DNA of 64,000 nucleotides from contig JADIIX010000046.1 of the NCBI GenBank assembly GCA_027604505.1, forward strand, positions 88,627 to 152,626, read 5' to 3'. Under the pieces are notes generated by a model. It had not been told where the DNA came from. It ran no database searches and saw nothing but the letters and a program-made list of their open reading frames with translations. How positions within the stretch are numbered: the stretch's first letter is position 1; every line of letters starts with the position of its first letter. A program made the position numbers and the translations under genes. Below, one piece after another: positions 61,640 through 64,000 of this stretch. Source of the DNA: Gonapodya sp. JEL0774. Lineage: Eukaryota > Monoblepharomycota > Monoblepharidomycetes > Monoblepharidales > Gonapodyaceae.

Positions 61640-64000
61640 GTGAGGCCCCGGCACAGTCTTCACCGTTTCAAGCTCGGTATTTTGTTCCCCCGGATTCAAA
61701 CCAGAATCCATGGATCTCCGTCCTTTATGAAAATGCTGGGCATTTTTTTATCCCAATCGTCAAATTTTCGAGCTCTTGGAACGGAGTTTGGGCGTGCCGG
61801 GACGGCGATGGCGATGTGTGGAAGTACAACGAGGATACGGACGTTGCCGCCGTCTCGGGCGAACAGGACAGACAGGACACGCGCAAACATCCATAGCACT
61901 ACTGTCCGTAGGATATCTCGATCCGTCCCCGCCGAATCCCCCGAATCCGCATCGCCGTCCGCACCGTCCGAGTTCTCCACCGGATCACCACAGCACACTC
62001 TGGCGCAACCGCCTCTGCCCCCTGCTGCCCACTCCGCGCTCTCCCTTTTGCCTGCTTCTCCATCCCGCTCCATCACCTGCGGCACAGTCACTCTGCCCAT
62101 GGCAGGCTCCCCGGTCGCCCTCTGTGGGTGGCTCACACACGTCCGCCGCGTCTCAGGATCCACAGTCTTCTTCACGTTGCGGGACATGACAGGCACAGTG
62201 CAGATCATTCACACACTACCGGCCAAGGACACCCCCGAGAGGGACTACCACGTGCGGATACGGGACACGCTGCTCTCTCTGAACCAGGACTCGGTGCTCA
62301 GGTGTGTGGGCACCGTACGCCCGCGCCCTGCGTCCTCTGTGAACCCGCACCTCCCCACCGGTGCCATCGAGGTGTCCCTCCTGCACCTCGAGGTGCTCAA
62401 CCCGTGTCCGCCTCTGCCGTTCCCCACACACGAACTGACCCCACACCCACCACCCACGACGGCACCGCCGTCCACCACCACCTCCGCCCCCGCACCACCG
62501 ACCCCGGACGAGCCCCCCGAAGACCTCCGCCTCCGGCACCGCCACCTCGACCTACGGCGCCCCCGATTGCAAAGCAACCTCCTCCTCCGCTCGACCATCC
62601 TCCACGCCGCGCGGACGCACCTCTTCTCCCACGAGGGTCTCCACGAGATCGAGACTCCGTATCTCACCCGGTCCACACCAGAGGGCGCCCGGGAGTTCTT
62701 GGTCCCCACACGGGCCAAAACCCGCGGAGGGGAGTTTTACGCCCTGGCGCAGAGCCCGCAGCAGTACAAGCAGATGCTCATGTGCGCAGGGTTCGAGGGG
62801 TATTTCCAGATCGCGAGGTGCTTTAGAGACGAGGATGCGAGGAGGGATAGGCAGCCTGAGTTTACGCAGGTGAGGGGATGGGGCGGGGGGGGGTAGGGGG
62901 GGTGTGTGCTTTGTGCGGCGGGGTGGGAGCGGGTGGGAACATTGGGTGGTGGGCCGTGGGATCCTGTCACGGCATATACTTGGGAGTGTCCCTCACGCTC
63001 CTCATCCCACCATCCTCACGTCCCGTCTCGTCCCCCCCCGCCGCGGGCCCCCCCGCCCCCCGCGCCCCCCCCCCCCGACCCCCACCCACCCACCACACCA
63101 CACCACCCCACCCCCAGATCGACCTCGAACTTTCCTTCCACACTCAACCCTCCCTCCTCCGCCTCGTCGAGCGCCTCATTCTTCACATATACCAGACCGC
63201 GTTGTCCCTCCCCCTCCGCGACATGTACCGAGCCGTCAAGTCTCCCTACGGTGTGCCGGCGTCGCTCACGGGGTCGGCCGCCCTCGCCCCCGCACTGGCA
63301 CCCCCGCCCGACACCCCCCCCTTTGTGTTCCCCGCCGTGACCTACGCGCGCGCCATGAGCCTGTACGGGTCGGACAAGCCCGACGTGCGGTACGGGATGG
63401 AGATCCACCAGATCCCCACGTCGGCGATGCGGGGTGCGGGGTGGGACGTGCGGCGCGGGTGGGTCGTGGAGGGGTTCGTGGTGCCGAGGAGCGCGAGCGT
63501 GGGGTGGGAAAAGGGGAAGGGGAAGGGGGTGCTCGAGGGGTGGGAGAGGGAGGTGAGAGGGCAGAGGAGGGAGGAGGGGGGGAAAGGGTTTGTGGTGGTG
63601 GAGGTGCGGGGGGACGGGAGGGCGTGGTGGGCGGCGGGGGATGGGTCGGTGGTGGGGGAGTTGGAGGGCGTAGCGAGACGTGCAGGTGCAGAGGGGGAGG
63701 CGGCACCGGAGACAGGGACAGGGACAGGGATGGGGACAGGGACTGCGGCTGGCGATGACGATGGCACCGCGGCGCCCACGATGGGGGCCATGCCCGAGCC
63801 CCTCGCGTCTGCGCCCGCCGGGTCCCTCGTGGCCCTCTCGTGTCGCCCCGCGCGGCCCACGGGGGGCTCCACGTCTCTCGGGCGTGCCAGGCTGCTTCTG
63901 GCGGCGAGGATGAGGCGGGCCGGTGTGGAGTTGCCCCAGCCGACGCCTGGTGTGGGGGTGTTTGGAGGTGTGGAGTGGCGGTGGCCGGGGAACGGGGACG
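61640..64000 (+). CDS. Aspartyl-tRNA synthetase, bacterial/organellar type (3' end outside window)
   Basis: Two exons are visible, 61640-62869 and 63118 to the window edge, joined phase 0 between PEFTQ and IDLELSF. The first about 150 residues are Arg/Ser/Thr-rich with few acids, a likely mitochondrial presequence; starts at 61640, 61730 or 61808 are possible. The anticodon-binding OB fold follows (VALCGWLTHVRRVSGSTVFF, TGTVQIIH). The class II core shows LRLRHRHLDLRRPRLQSNLL, motif 1 HEIETPYLTRSTPEGAREFL, QSPQQYKQMLM, and motif 2 FQIARCFRDEDARRDRQPEF. Exon 2 continues with SLYGSDKPDVRYGMEI and then a GAD-type insert typical of bacterial AspRS (DARS2, Msd1). A Pro/Thr-rich insert interrupts the OB-fold linker, and a Gly/Thr repeat (GTGTGMGTGT) sits inside the GAD domain. 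The second exon is extremely G+C-rich. Motif 3 is outside the window. Confidence 0.9.

Overview
The window is nuclear DNA of a fungus, most likely an early-diverging (chytrid-like) one. Genes are cut by many short introns (46-100 nt) with GTGAGT/GTAAGT or GTGGGT donors, CTAAC-like branch points and AG acceptors. The gene set mixes fungal families (Itc1-like ISWI subunit, MUN/C2 protein, wax-synthase-type MBOAT) with genes that yeasts lack but animals and basal fungi keep (focadhesin, UBE2T). No prokaryotic, viral or CRISPR features were seen. The lineage call is an inference.

Layout. 1-1320 (+): C-terminal half of a divergent protein kinase, cut by the window edge. 2963-7346 (+): aldehyde dehydrogenase in about 19 exons, with a 10-N assembly gap in one intron. 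8336-9191 (+): OCIA-like small protein. 9650-34893 (-): a long block read leftwards, holding a triple-KH RNA-binding protein, focadhesin (1,985 aa), an Itc1/ACF1-type remodeller subunit (1,287 aa), a La-motif protein (1,226 aa), an UNC13/Git1-type MUN-C2 protein and an 89-aa unknown. 33.4-39.9 kb: a low-density, scrambled-looking stretch with a decaying multi-exon gene, a tandemly repeated exon, and short copies of pieces of two neighbouring genes. 39944-44865: a lipid trio of phytanoyl-CoA-dioxygenase-like protein (-), MBOAT acyltransferase (+) and enoyl-CoA isomerase (+). 45062-48027 (+): UBE2T-type E2 and NTH1 glycosylase, 204 bp apart. 48182-57145 (-): a 2,854-aa SH3-DH-PH-coiled-coil RhoGEF. 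57392-61109 (-): RAD17. 61640-64000 (+): 5' part of an organellar (bacterial-type) aspartyl-tRNA synthetase.

How the genes relate. Four genes serve genome maintenance (UBE2T, NTH1, RAD17, Itc1-like), three serve RNA biology (KH protein, La protein, focadhesin) and three to four serve lipid or aldehyde metabolism. PHYH-like and MBOAT are divergent from a shared 365-bp region, as are RAD17 and AspRS (530 bp). Exon models were built by hand and checked for continuous frame; those of focadhesin, Itc1-like, La protein, KH protein, RAD17, RhoGEF, UBE2T, NTH1, PHYH-like, MBOAT, the isomerase and the OCIA-like gene close exactly in frame from ATG to stop. The start of the aldehyde dehydrogenase and one junction of the MUN gene could not be resolved.
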